Shown here: in pieces, positions 1 through 11,516 of the stretch
How positions within the stretch are numbered: position 1 is the first letter of the stretch
How the letters are laid out: each line of letters begins with the position of its first letter
NCBI GenBank assembly: GCA_947462335.1
Contig: OX381706.1
Coordinates: 18,266,784 to 18,330,783 of the forward strand
Origin: Harmothoe impar
Taxonomy: Eukaryota; Annelida; Polychaeta; Phyllodocida; Polynoidae
Length of the DNA stretch: 64,000 bases
Direction of reading: 5' to 3'
Program-made: the position numbers and the translations under genes
The notes under the pieces: generated by a model
What the model was told of the DNA's origin: nothing
The model's database searches: none
What the model saw: the letters and a program-made list of their open reading frames with translations, nothing else

Positions 1-519
1 TCCCTCAACTACTGTTATATCAAGGTTTCCAATAGGTCGACCCGCTAGGTTTATGGTGTGATTTTTGAGTCTGTGGAGAACCCTGGGCAGTGGCAGTTGC
101 CCTTTTTTGAGCGACAAATCCCACACTTTCAAATGCAGGGGTGGGGAGTCGAAAAATGGTTGAATGTAGCTTTTATCAAAGGGGGGGGGGGCGGCGATGG
201 TTGGGTGCTTCCATAAAAACCTGCCCCCCCTCCTTTAATGACCACTCCGTTATAAAGCTCCACTACACACAGTGAGTACACACTAATCCCTCAGTGTACA
301 TTGTATTGATCCCTGTGTAGACCCACAATGTAGACACGTGCAACTATACTGAGAACGTCTGTATGGGTACCAGGAATTGGGCTGGCCACATGCACAGGCT
401 TTAACTGAGTAGTATGCTAGTGTTGGTGTACGGATATACCGTAAGGCACAACAGTGGAAGAAAATTTATCTATGTCTATGGCCAAGCACAATGGAGAATG
501 GGGCCATCTAATGTTGAAA

Positions 520-625
520 GACGATGGGGTATAAGCCGCCCCTAGACTTTGAGAAAAGTGTATAAACCGCACCTGGGATCTGAAAATTGCATATGTAGTA
601 TAGATATAAAAAGTTGTAAGGCTCA
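520..625. repeat. Family C relic
   Basis: Contains GCCGCCCCTAGACTTTGAGA and TATAAACCGCACCTGG, the interior of family C, without either terminus. Confidence 0.5.
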
Positions 626-843
626 CCATATGTAGGCATGTTTGGTGTTGATTTAAAACTGAGGCTGGTTCGTGTATAACTTGCGACTTGTTAATCTTAA
701 GGTTTTATGGTAACCAATGGAACATACATAGATGGTGCTCAGGATAGTACCGGTAGTCATGCAGTGTTGAAAGTTAATGGAGGTAGGGGTATCTAACTAA
801 GGTCTTACCTTAGGGTATTTACATACACATTGAGTAACCAATC

Positions 844-1425
844 GTGCATGCTGCTCAGTTGGAGCCTGTGGTCCCAGGTGCACACACTGCCCCCTACACC
901 ACACCTCCTACACCTACCTCACACGTGCATGCTGCTCAGTTGGAGCCTGTGGTCCCAGGTGCACACACTGCCCCCTACACCACACCTCCTACACCTACCT
1001 CACACGTGCATGCTGCTCAGTTGGAGCCTGTGGTCCCAGGTGCACACACTGCCCCCTACACCACACCTCCTACACCTACCTCACACGTGCATGCTGCTCA
1101 GTTGGAGCCTGTGGTCCCAGGTGCACACACTGCCCCCTACACCACACCTCCTACACCTACCTCACACGTGCATGCTGCTCAGTTGGAGCCTGTGGTCCCA
1201 GGTGCACACACTGCCCCCTACACCACACCTCCTACACCTACCTCACACGTGCATGCTGCTCAGTTGGAGCCTGTGGCGGACCAGGTGCACACACTGCCCC
1301 CTACACCACACCTCCTACACCTACCTCACACGTGCATGCTGCTCAGTTGGAGCCTGTGGCGGACCAGGTGCACACACTGCCCACCCTACACCTCACATCA
1401 TAGACATACAGCACACGTGTAACTA
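844..1425 (+). repeat. 81-bp minisatellite, about 7 units
   Basis: Unit starts TGCATGCTGCTCAGTTGGAG; starts are near 845, 926, 1007, 1088, 1169, 1250 and 1333. The first five units are essentially identical. The sixth has GGCGGACC in place of GGTCCC and is 83 bp. Two long open frames across it exist only because 81 is divisible by 3. Confidence 0.93.
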
Positions 1426-1688
1426 ACCTCCCCATAACCAGCATACAACCTCATGGACCCCGCCAGGGGACAAGGGCAATCCGTAGCCCTTTAATGGAGT
1501 CATCTTTAATTTTAACAACAGGGGTAGCAAATCGGCCGACACAGGTGATTTTTTTGCCCCCCCCCCCCCCTCCAAGTGGGATCAAAACCCCTCATGAGAG
1601 ACTCGCCAGTACTGCATTCAAGTATTATGCCGACCATACAGGGTTGATACACTCCCGAAATATCTCTGTTAAAACGAGAACGATCTTC

Positions 1689-1992
1689 AGGCCAAAAAAA
1701 AAAGGTGTGTTTCAGGTTACATGGTCTGAAAATCTAGGGTAGGTAGGTCGGATCTTTTTTTTTTTTTAAAGTTTTTTTTTTTTAGTTTAGCCTGAAAAGT
1801 ACCCAGAAATCGACTCACAAACTTCAATGCTGACTCGCCGACGACCGCCTCGACTCGTGATCTATCAGATCGACCCTTGAATAGCCCCAAAATATAAATA
1901 TTTTTTCAAAATTGCATAAAAATTTCTAGGGTCGGCCCTGTTTTGCTAGGTAGGGTCGGGTAACCTGAAACACCTTTTTTTTAACTTGGCCT
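1689..1992. mobile_element. Family M miniature element
   Basis: Ends AGGCCAAAAAAAAAAGG then TGTGTTTCAGGTTAC, and GTAACCTGAAACACC then TTAACTTGGCCT. The interior is A/T-rich with GGTAGGTCGGATC and GGGTCGGCCC. Confidence 0.8.
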
Positions 1993-2115
1993 CAGGTGAA
2001 TGTGATCTCTGTACATTGACTCATATTCTGTTTAGAACCACAGCCTCCAGGAAATAAAACTCGCATATGGCTGCCAAGGAAACAGATTAAAAAAAACTAC
2101 AACATTTAACGCTTT

Positions 2116-2220
2116 AATTATTACTGCTAAATAGTTACTAGTACTCGGAAGCATGGCTTGATTGGCACTCAAGCCATGCTTCCGAGTACTAGTGACGAGT
2201 TAGTTAGCAGTTCTAATTAA
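2116..2220. repeat. 105-bp palindrome
   Basis: Arms TTAATTA...CTAGTACTCGGAAGCATGG..CTTGA around a 6-bp loop (2163-2168); the inner 25 bp are perfect. It could be a foldback element; it ends in the TTAA used by the family A copy at 2221. Confidence 0.8.
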
Positions 2221-2434
2221 CCCTTTAAGAGTGGCATCATGCCTTAATGCATTATATCCTAGGTCGTCATGATGCAGCCCTGGCGAGTAACTCACCAGTG
2301 ATGCATTCAAGCTTCATGCCGACCCTACGGGATTGAGACACTCCTATTGCGTCGGCATGATGCACCAATGCAGCCCTGGTGAGTTACTCGACAGGGCTGC
2401 ATTCATGATGACAAATGTCGACTGTCCTTAAAGG
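2221..2434. mobile_element. Family A element
   Basis: Preceded by TTAA at 2217-2220; ends CCCTTTAAGAGTGGCATCAT and GTCCTTAAAGGA. It abuts a separate palindrome at 2116-2220. Confidence 0.8.
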
Positions 2435-2547
2435 ATTAGGGCCTCTGTGGATAACGATGTGACCTGTCATAACGAGGCTACAGGTGAGAGGGGAGAGGCG
2501 GCACAGGTGGACGTCGGCTTCTCTGTAAGGGACTGGTCATTACTTAA

Positions 2548-2772
2548 CCCTTTAATGACGGCATGTCGCTAAAAGATGACATTTGTCGCCATGACGCCCC
2601 AATGCAGCCCTGGTGAGAAACTTGCCAGTGCTGCATTGGTGCATCATGCTGACCCTCAGGGTGCATATCAACCCCATAGGGCCGGCATGATGCTTGAATG
2701 CAGCGCTAACGAGTTACTCACCAGGGCTGCATTCATGCATTATGATGACCAAGGACATGAGACATTATCCCG
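2548..2772. mobile_element. Family A element
   Basis: TTAA on both sides (2544-2547, 2773-2776). Left end CCCTTTAATGACGGCATGTC; right end has decayed to TTATCCCG. Confidence 0.82.
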
Positions 2773-3027
2773 TTAACAACAGGTATGAGGTGGGGGGGGG
2801 GGGGGGGAGGGAGGGGGCTAGTGTTCAGAATAAGTTTGACCCACCCACCCCTGGAGGGGTTCCATTATTCCTGGTGACCTTCCTGCTGTCTAATCTATAG
2901 ACATTAAGTAACAGCTTCCTGTTGATAACAATCACAACTCTTAAGGCGATTTGGGACACATTTTCTATTGGGAAGGCGGAGACCACATCTCCTTTCCCCA
3001 TCCTTCGTTTCCATATATTTTAGCAGT

Positions 3028-3296
3028 GACGTAGGAAAAAGGGGGCGGGGCGGGGGACCCATCAGAATGAAGAGGGGCCTGAATATATCCCCCCCCCCCC
3101 CACCGCCAAAAATAAATAAATATATATTGTCAAGACCGTAATATATGTTACACATAATTTCAAAGCCTTTTCCCTCCCGCATAGGGATAAGAAGGGACAG
3201 GCCTGGGCCCCCAATCAGAACTAAGGCTGCCGCAAACGCTATGCAATTCCAATATAAGCTTGTATATGTACGCTCATGCATAAAAGCCAAGATTTT
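3028..3296. mobile_element. Family K element, right end lost
   Basis: GACGTAGGAAAAAGGGGGCG start; core GTCAAGACCGTAATATATGT and GGGCCCCCAATCAGAACTAA. It ends in a T run without the GCTTCC terminus. Confidence 0.65.
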
Positions 3297-3939
3297 TTTT
3301 TACGCAACTCTGTGTTCATAAATATAGGTAGAGTCATTCAACCGGTTATAGCAGCGACCACTCCCTGTACTCTAGGCCTATACACAATGTATATTGGCGT
3401 CCATTCACCAATGTCCTTGCTATGGCGGCTTGCCAAAGTGAAAGGGAAAGTACAAGGTACCTCGCCAGTGATTCGTAACAGCAGGCCTTTGAATAGTACA
3501 AATCCCATAATTACTTAATCACTTTAATCATTTCATTTTAACTGCCATGTGCCTGTGCCAAATAATTGTATGCCTCTCGATCTATGTCATATATGTTTCG
3601 GTCCAAATCGCCCCATGTGCTGTAGACTAAATAGCGATCTACAACGCTTATTCTTGCTACCTAAATCTAATCTGATTTCCTGTCTGTTGGACCACAGACA
3701 CCTCTTGGAAATTATCTGTCATTCTTAAATAGTTCTGTCATTCCCAAAGAGTCATTTCTGTCCCCATTTTACCTTCCTCGAGGCATGACAAACCAGCTAC
3801 AGCTTCTTCTATATCAATTTCCCTGATTGAACATTTAAGGACGCCATGAGACTTCATGTGATGTGGGTCTTCATGGCCTCCATGTTTGAGTCTACCCGCC
3901 AGCCTTGTGTTGATGCTACAGTGTTGAAACACTCCCGAG

Positions 3940-4012
3940 GTTTAAGGGTTGGCGTGATGTGTGACTGCAGCCCTGACGATAAAGGGCATAATGCAATCTT
4001 GTACTCAAAGGG
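3940..4012. mobile_element. Family A fragment
   Basis: A 70-bp remnant ending CTCAAAGGGTTAA with one GACTGCAGCCCTGACGA half-hairpin; it directly precedes a longer copy. Confidence 0.55.
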
Positions 4013-4014
4013 TT

Positions 4015-4241
4015 AACCATCAAATGGCGGCATATTTAAGGCTTTATGCCCTTGGTCCTCATGATGCATGAATGCAGCCCGGCCCCTGGCGAGTAACTCA
4101 CCAGGGCTGCATTCAAGCGGCATGCCGACTCTACAGAGGGTCGGCACTCACGATGGGTAACCGGTGAGTTACTCGCGAGGGCTGTATTGCTGCATCATGA
4201 CAGCAAACATCATCTTTTAGCGACATGCCGTCCTTAACGGA
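4015..4241. mobile_element. Family A element
   Basis: Inverse orientation to most copies: the CATCTTTTAGCGACATGCC module is at the right (4211-4235), before GTCCTTAACGGATTAA. The GGCCCCTGGCGAGTAACTC hairpin is intact. Confidence 0.78.
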
Positions 4242-4463
4242 TTAATAGCCAGCACCCCCTTTGGGCTACAGCTGTTTACCTGTAGACCATGGCAGCTACC
4301 TGTCACTCTGAGCTGCAGCACTTCTCTGAACGCTGTCTGTAATGGTCCTTCCAAGAAACAGCCACTTCTCATATATACACGCCTATTGATAGCGCCTGCT
4401 GCAGTCCATGGTCCCCGAGAGTCGTGTAGAGGGTGCGATATATGTGTGTGTGTATTGTATATA

Positions 4464-4906
4464 CAGTGAAATCTCGTTATGAGGAAGGCCTTTTGGCAAG
4501 GCGAATTGACTATATAAAGGCACTAGGGTTTATATGTGTATATACGTAGTTACTCTCCCGCGCTCCTTGTGTGTTACCCGGTGGTTAGTTCATTATTCTC
4601 TCACCGGGGGAGCCTTGTAGCGTCTGACGGGCGCGCGGTATTTGAATCACAGTCGCTTTGAAAACTTACTGTGTTATGTATGAAATAAATAGGGCAGGTT
4701 AAGCCAGCCAGCTATATGCGCCAAGTAATACTGTGTCTTCTCATCCTTCCATTATGTATCATTATGTAACAATAGAAGTATATATGCTCCTTAATAGCAA
4801 TGTTCCTTATACCAATAGTAGAAAAATAGACAATTTTGGCTATGGAAACATATTCCTTATAACATGAGGTCCTTGTATCAGTCCTCCTTATAACGAGATT
4901 TCACTG
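4464..4906. mobile_element. Family J miniature element, Tc1/mariner-like ends
   Basis: 443 bp with inverted ends CAGTGAAATCTCGTTAT and ATAACGAGATTTCACTG, flanked by TA. CAGTGAAA-type ends with TA duplication are typical of pogo/Tigger and other Tc1/mariner groups (established for those groups; assignment here is inference). No transposase frame. Confidence 0.85.
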
Positions 4907-5074
4907 TACATATGTATGTATATACATGTCTTTAGAATGTTCTGATAGGACAAAGATGATTTATGTTTTTGTCAATTAGAAATCTTTCTTTACCGCCATA
5001 ACACCCTCCCCCCCCCCTCCCCACCCCTGCAGCCTCTATCCTACCCAGTGGTTATACCCAGGTAGCGGGAAGCC

Positions 5075-5212
5075 TTATGTGGGCGTCCATTGCTTGATCT
5101 GGTACCAGCGAGATAAGGACTGAAAACTGATCAACAATTCTTACATATTACACCTTCAGCATTCTGCAGTGAATGTAGGGAAGTATCAGTATCATTGGTT
5201 GATAATTCACCC
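5075..5212. repeat. Family I half-copy
   Basis: AGCCTTATGTGGGCGTCCAT, GGTACCAGCGAGATAAGGAC and CATTGGTTGATAATTCA; the mirrored half is absent. Confidence 0.65.
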
Positions 5213-5213
5213 C

Positions 5214-5538
5214 TTTTTTGGGAGGCTGGGCTGGGCATCTGAGGACCCCCCCCCCCCCCCACATTAAAAAAAAGTTGGACCCCTTGAAGGGGGGGACCAA
5301 AAAAATTTGGACCCCTCTTGAGGGGGGGGGGCCAAAAAAATTGCACCCCTTTTTAGTGAAAAAGCCCGCGCGTTACTATAGGTCAAAGGGGTCGGCTGCG
5401 CTCAATTTCAACTTGCCTGAGGGGGGGACCAAAAAAATTTCGACCCCTCCCATGGGGGGGACCGAAAAAATTTCGACCCGCTCACGCGAAAATCCACCAA
5501 CCCCCCCCTGTTGTTAAAAAATGACCATTCCCTAACAA
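5214..5538. repeat. G-run repeat with GACCAAAAAAATTT words
   Basis: Alternates G runs with GGGACCAAAAAAATTT and GACCCCTC, then GTTACTATAGGTCAAAGGGG and a right edge TGACCATTCCCTAA. The copy at 48838-49130 is colinear. Confidence 0.65.
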
Positions 5539-5601
5539 TGCTCATGAAGCGTACAGACACCACAGCCCATGGACAAGTCGTTCACGATTCTCTATGGCCT
5601 A

Positions 5602-8040
5602 CCCAGTGGGCACACCATCAGGCTGCACCAGCTACTAGTCGTTGCTTGAGTGACTAGTTGCATTGCAACGTTTACTAGTCACTCATGCAACCATCAACCT
5701 TTTTGAGCTAGATTGGCAAAATTCTGAGTAGTGCTTATTAAGTTATTACTAACTGGTGCATTGCAGTGCTGCAAAAGCAACTGCTACTAGTTGCAGCAGA
5801 GCAGTGTTTATAATTAGCTGCAACTTCAGGGCTGCAGAAGCACTGGCTATTAAATGCAGCTAATGGAGAGCTTATTAGTTGGTACATATTAAGAGCTTAC
5901 TAGCTGTTCTTTTGACATCGCTTAATAAGAGATGCATTTGCAGTACCTAGTAGCAGGTGCATAGCAGCTCTTATTAATAGTTGCAAATGCAGGGCTGCAG
6001 ATGCACTAATTATTAAGGGATGGTAATGCAGGGCTTACTTGTATCTGCATTTTAGGTGATTACTAGTTGTTCCATAACAGAGCTTTATAAGGGCTGCATT
6101 TGCAGTGTCTAGTAGATGGTGCATAGAAGCTGCTATAAGTAGTTGCAAATTCAGGGTTGCAGATGCACTGACTATTAAAGGATGCTAATGCAGGGCTTCC
6201 TAGTATCTGCATTTAAGGGACTACTAGTTGTTGCCTGACACAGCTAAATAAGGGCTTAATTTGCAGTACATAGTAGCCAGTGTAAAGCAAATTTTATTAG
6301 TAGCTGCAGATGCAGGGCTGCTGAAGCACTGGATATTAAGAGCTGCAAATGCAGGGCTTACTAGTTGCTGCTTAGGAAAGGCTTATTAACTGTTGCCTAA
6401 CTATAGCTCTTGCAGTGGCTAATAAATGGTGCACAGCAGCTCTTATTAGTAGCTGCAAATGCAGGGTTGCTGAAGACCATGTGCTTTCAATATCCCCTAT
6501 TATCACTCATTGTTTTCTCCTGAATGCACAGAAACCACGCAACATTTTTCAATGAGACATGGTCGTATGATGCTTTACCCCTCCAGTTTTCTATATTTCA
6601 TATGACCAACAGCTATCTCTGTCTAGATATTTCACAAAATACACATAATCTCAAGTTAGTGTTAATCCCCATAGACAACTGGAAATGAGGATTATAGCTT
6701 GAATGGGTGTCTAAATATCAAAATCTATCAGTCCATGTGGTGCCTAATAACATATGTGTTAAATCATGAGCAGGATAGTCCTCAGTATTTGGGTTAATTG
6801 GTGATTTTCCTTAAATATCCACCCAGGGCTGCAAACAATATGTTGTGCACAGCAATTTCCACAGACCTAGATATCCCTGATTAATGCAATAGAATCAATA
6901 CATGTGACATCATTTTCAATTTCTTCAAATACTGAATGAACAAAATGAGTTTTTTAATCAATGAAAATCGCATAGTCAACAAGATTGGATGAGTTCGATA
7001 GCTTTTAAATTGACCAGACCACTGTTGCTTAACATAGGCTAATAACTGTTGCCTTTGCAGTGGCTAGTAAGCTCTTATTAGTAGCTGCGAAATGCAGGGC
7101 TGCAGAAGCACTGACTATTAAGGGCAGCTATTGCAGGGCTTACTAGCTGCTGCATAATAAAGGCCTATTAGCTGTTGCCGAGGCATGCATTAGTTGCCAG
7201 TAGGTGGCAGCAGTATTCCTTTTTTGAAGTTTTATACTCTTTGAACTTATTTATATCATTATATTAATGACATATACTAGTCATGTGTGTACCAAAATGT
7301 AAACATAGAACATACATCAATTGCTAAGACTTAAAATATGCTTAGGCATGATTTATAACATAGATTACAACCAAATTTGATTGAAACACCATTTCTGTGT
7401 ATAATAGTATATTACTTAAAGGTCGTATACTACAGCATTAAATCACACCTTTGTCCAGGTCAACTACTAGTGTTGCATTAACCACCAAGTAGTCAACTAC
7501 AAAGTGATGTATTTGAAGCTCATGATAGTAGCTTATCTGCAGTGACTAATAGCCACTGCATATACAGCTACTACCAAAGGCTTATTTTGCAGGGCTGCAA
7601 AAATCCAACTAGTAAGTGCTACAAGGTGTTGCATTAGCCACCAAATTAGCCAGCTAGTAGGTGCTGCATTCGCAGTTCTTAATAGTAGCTGCACTTGCAG
7701 TGACTAATAACCACTGCATAAGCAGTTACTACTAAGGGCATATTTTGCAGGGCTGCAAAAACCCAACTAGTAAGTGCTGCAAGGTGTTGCATTAGCCACC
7801 AGATTAGCCAGCTAGTAGGTGCTGCATTCACAGTTCTTAATAGTAGCTGCACTTGCAGTGACTAATAACCACTGCATAAGCAGCTACTACTAAGGGCTTA
7901 TTTTGCAGGGCTGCAAAAACCCAACTAGTAAGTGCTGCAAGGTGTTGCATTAGCCACCAAATTAGCCAGCTAGTAAACAGTGCACTCATTGCAGGGAGAT
8001 GGCTACTAGAAGTTTAGTAGGTGGTGCTGTGCCCACTGGG
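5602..8040. mobile_element. 2.4-kb repeat-built element with TA flanks
   Basis: Short inverted ends CCCAGTGGGCAC and GTGCCCACTGGG next to TA on both sides. The interior is a degenerate field of TAGTAGTTGCA- and GCAGGGCTGCA-like words. At 7605-8000 it becomes a clear 158-bp tandem repeat (starts near 7605, 7763, 7921). Positions 6475-7020 are ordinary A/T-rich sequence without these words. No frame longer than about 60 codons. Confidence 0.7.
7605..8000 (+). repeat. 158-bp tandem repeat, 2.5 units
   Basis: Units start CCAACTAGTAAGTGCT and differ by only a few substitutions. The register is exactly 158 bp between the three starts. Confidence 0.88.
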
Positions 8041-8854
8041 TATAGACCTTTTGGTGATTAGCCCTGTACTAATCTATTGGTCTGTGTGCTCAGTGCTATT
8101 CCTACCTACGCCCCGTTGCTCTCTTTGAGACTACGAAATCTTCGGTCGACTAATGTTGACCATTTCCATGGGACATGGAGCCGGTCAACAAAGGGACTGA
8201 TAAGAACTTCACCCATAATGCACTGCTCTGGAGTCGGGGGCCTAACCACAAGGCATTGCTCCCAGTCAAGATGGCGGCCTCCATAGCTTAATATGCTATT
8301 AACACTCTAAATACATGTTTAATCAACAGCAAACCCACCAGGAAGCTTTTTCTAGGAAGCAATTATTTTCTTCTCTTGGTTAACCACAAGCGATACACCA
8401 CACTACATGTTACTCTAAACCACCATTGCATGAGGCGCTAAATGAACATAACTAAAAACTAAAAAAACAAAACACTGCCACCCAGACAAGCGTTTACCAT
8501 GAGAATCCACCCAGAAAATTGCGATTTATTGCTAAGATGACCCATAAGACTGTTTTTTTAGAACTCAGTACCTATATTTGGCGAACTATCATAATCAAAA
8601 GGTGCACTTTAGCAGTGCTTTTCGAGGTCAAGGATAATGTATGTTATTGCATTCACTATCATGTATGAATACATGTACTGCAAAGGAATTGGAGTATGAA
8701 AATACCCCCCCCCTCCCCTTATCCCTACTACAACCCAGTTATAACATATTTCCAGGAAATGTTGAAAATTACCAGCAAAAAGTGAGGCGCACAGAAAGGG
8801 GTATGTGTGCACCCAGCATGAAGCATCCAATATACATATATGCGGGCATTCTTA

Positions 8855-9061
8855 CCATGTCGGTATGATGCATGAATGCAGCCCTAACCAGTAACTCGCT
8901 AGGGCTATCCATGCATGCACCATATCAACCCTACAGAGTTGATGCACTCCTCAAGGGTCGGCATGCTGCATGAATGTATATCGGCGAGTTACTCGCCTGG
9001 GCTGCATTCATGCATCTTGAGGACCAATGACAGTAAAGCATTATGCAGCCCTTAAAGGGCT
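8855..9061. mobile_element. Family A element, degraded ends
   Basis: Hairpin modules GCAGCCCTAACCAGTAACTC and GGCGAGTTACTCGCCTGG are recognisable; right end reads GCAGCCCTTAAAGGG. Confidence 0.72.
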
Positions 9062-9260
9062 GAACGTGTTTTGCCTTTTTTAACCATGGGTGGACGTTTA
9101 ACAGTTCTATGTCACTTTGTGCAGTGTGTGGCATTGAGTGGGTACCCACATTTTTGAGAGAATCGAAATATATTTTTCAAATTTATCGGACCAAACCTGA
9201 AATATATGAGGTTGTTGCACCAGATAAGAAAACGAGATGTCGCCCCCAGACACTAGTAAC

Positions 9261-9846
9261 CACAGGCTTTAACAGGACCTCAGCTTGGTGAGGGGTACCA
9301 TAGAACGGTGTGATACCAACTGTCCACGATCATCTTAGTGACCTCCCCTCAGACTGTTAAGACCTGTAGTGTCCACAACAGACACTAGGTGACTCTAGTG
9401 TATACCCTGGTGCCTGTTGACTGTTGTTGACGCTAACGGTCTGAAAGGTGCAGGTCTCGGTACCCCTCGAGCGGCAGTCGGAGCCGAGCCGAGACAGTAC
9501 TCAGCCCTATATAGGCCTCTACCGGGATCGGACTTGTTCCCACAGCCGCTCTGTGTACACTGACACCAGCAATCTCGTGAGACCTTGGTTCTGCTCTCGT
9601 ATTGTAGCCTGTTCCCCGGAAGCTATGGTGTGTGAGTGTCTGGTCACTGCCTAAGTCTCACGATAGATTGCGAGCTCAGAACTAACATGGCGTCACATAC
9701 GGAGAAAACCGAGTCATCGCTATATAGGGGCGCTGGGGGTTTAACAGCCCGAGGGGAGGTCACTAAGATGACTGTGAACAGTTGGCACTTTCTATGTTAC
9801 AGCCCACTCACTCACTCACCAAACCTGGGTCTAGTTAAAGCCTGTG
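9261..9846. mobile_element. Inverted-repeat element, ~590 bp
   Basis: Arms of about 100 bp (9261-9362 and 9738-9846) begin CACAGGCTTTAAC and share CATCTTAGTGACCTCCCCTC. The core is GC-richer than its surroundings, has CCCTATATAGGCC (9505) and CGCTATATAGGGG (9719), and includes short frames without similarity. Confidence 0.7.
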
Positions 9847-10387
9847 CAGGTAATACAGTTATAAACTGGGGCTAAACCCATTGACCGTGCCCACATCAAA
9901 CCACAGCATTATACATCATGACCCATATTATGATATAGCTCCAGAGCTAGTGCGCAAAGGTAACGCTGTAGGGCTTGATGTAGGTTAGGAGTCAAAAGGG
10001 AAAAACGGTCATGGCCAAATTCACATCGACAACGAGGAAGTCGATGAGGGACCTCCATGCACTCTATATTGGTGTGGGGGATGCAGGGGGGGGGGGTGTT
10101 GGGTCGGGGGGGGGGGGGGGGGTGGAAGGGGGTATTTTCTTTGCTGTGAAGGAGGCATCCTGGTGTTTTTTTTTGTTTTTTTTTGTTTTGTTTTTAATTC
10201 ATGGTTCATGTTTGGATGGTTTTGATATTTGCGTCTGTTGATGTAGTCTGATTAGCATCATGTAGATTACCTGGAACTGGGAATATACACACCATAAATT
10301 ATAGACATGTGGTGTTAAAAAAGGTGCTCAAGCACACAGCATTCTAAGGCCGCATAGCGGTAATGCTAGTTTACTGTGCTATCATCG

Positions 10388-10516
10388 CAGTGGCGGATCC
10401 AGTATTCCGAAAAGGGGGGTGTGCGCTGTTGGACTGATCTTTCCTAAGCACTTTCTTGCCAAAGACTTACGTTAGAAAACGTAAATTTTCTCCAGATTTT
10501 TCTTGATCCGCCACTG
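10388..10516. mobile_element. Family L miniature element
   Basis: 129 bp, ends CAGTGGCGGATCCAG and TTGATCCGCCACTG. The right half contains ACGTTAGAAAACGT. Confidence 0.75.
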
Positions 10517-10519
10517 CAT

Positions 10520-10640
10520 AGTATGTCCTTTGTCGTCATGACGCATGGATTTAAGGTGGGCCTGATGCTTACACTAGCGTCATGCTGACCCTCCAGGGGT
10601 GTATCAACCCCATGGCGTCGGCATGACGATGTGAGCAATG
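10520..10640. mobile_element. Family A fragment
   Basis: Keeps TCCTTTGTCGTCATGACGCA and the GGGTGTATCAACCCCATGG centre, no termini. It starts 3 bp after the family L copy at 10388. Confidence 0.5.
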
Positions 10641-10699
10641 CCTGTCACCTTCCGGTTGGCTTTAAAAGTTATCCTATCATGAGGCCCTTGATGGGGGGG

Positions 10700-10985
10700 G
10701 GGGGTGCCCATGTCGCATGTCGGTATTAAGAAATGGCCATGTCGCATGTGTATGTCGCTAAAAAATGCTCATGTCCCATGGCGATTTTAAGAACTGTCCA
10801 TGTCCCAAGTCACTATGATTTTAAGCCTCATGTTGCATGTCACTAGGCCTCATGTCGCATGTCGAATTTAAGAAATGGCCATGTCGAATTTAGGGGTCTA
10901 GGGCCATTATCATATCTGAGTGGGATTTACAGGCCATGAGCGATCGGGCTGGGAATTTACAGGCCATGAGCGATCTGGGTGGCAC
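10700..10985 (+). repeat. Degenerate CATGTCGCATGTCG repeat
   Basis: About five loose ~40-bp units of CATGTCGCATGTCGGTATTA-like sequence, then two 29-bp copies of TTTACAGGCCATGAGCGATC (10928 and 10956). Confidence 0.7.
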
Positions 10986-11516
10986 CTCTGACGTTTGGAG
11001 TGAGAGGTGCCGCACCCATCCATTACATATTGTATGGGTACGGCCATCCTTATCCCATGACTGGTAAGGGATATGCCCCGGGTAGGTTAATTCGTGCAGT
11101 TGGGGTTTAGTCTAGACCAGGAATCAGCTAGGAGAGTGAATCTTCTGATAGGGATTTGAACCTTACAGAGAGGCCTTCCGATTACTCCCTCTGTAACAGA
11201 ATGGCCAATCATAGCATCCAGGGGCAAGGAGAGGGCAGGGGTACAGCGGTCTGCCCTCCCCAGCTTTTAATTGATGAAAACATCAACAGGGTTTGATAAA
11301 AAAAAACAACCTTTAAACAATCAGAAACACTACAAATCTTATGATCAAAGCTGTATGTCTTTGCGAGTCATTTGCAATTTCTTTTCACGTTGACTATGCA
11401 TTCTTAATTCAACACATGGTATATCTTATCAAAATCGATTAAAACCTCCAAATCTATTTATAAGGAGGTGGGGTGACAGAGGCGTAGGAAGCAAATCTTC
11501 ATTGGGGGGGGGGGGG

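Noticed and set aside
830..1426. Two overlapping frames of about 195 codons with perfect 27-residue repeats
   Set aside because: They exist in two frames at once because the 81-bp minisatellite unit is divisible by 3; the frame breaks at the 83-bp unit and there is no splice or start context.
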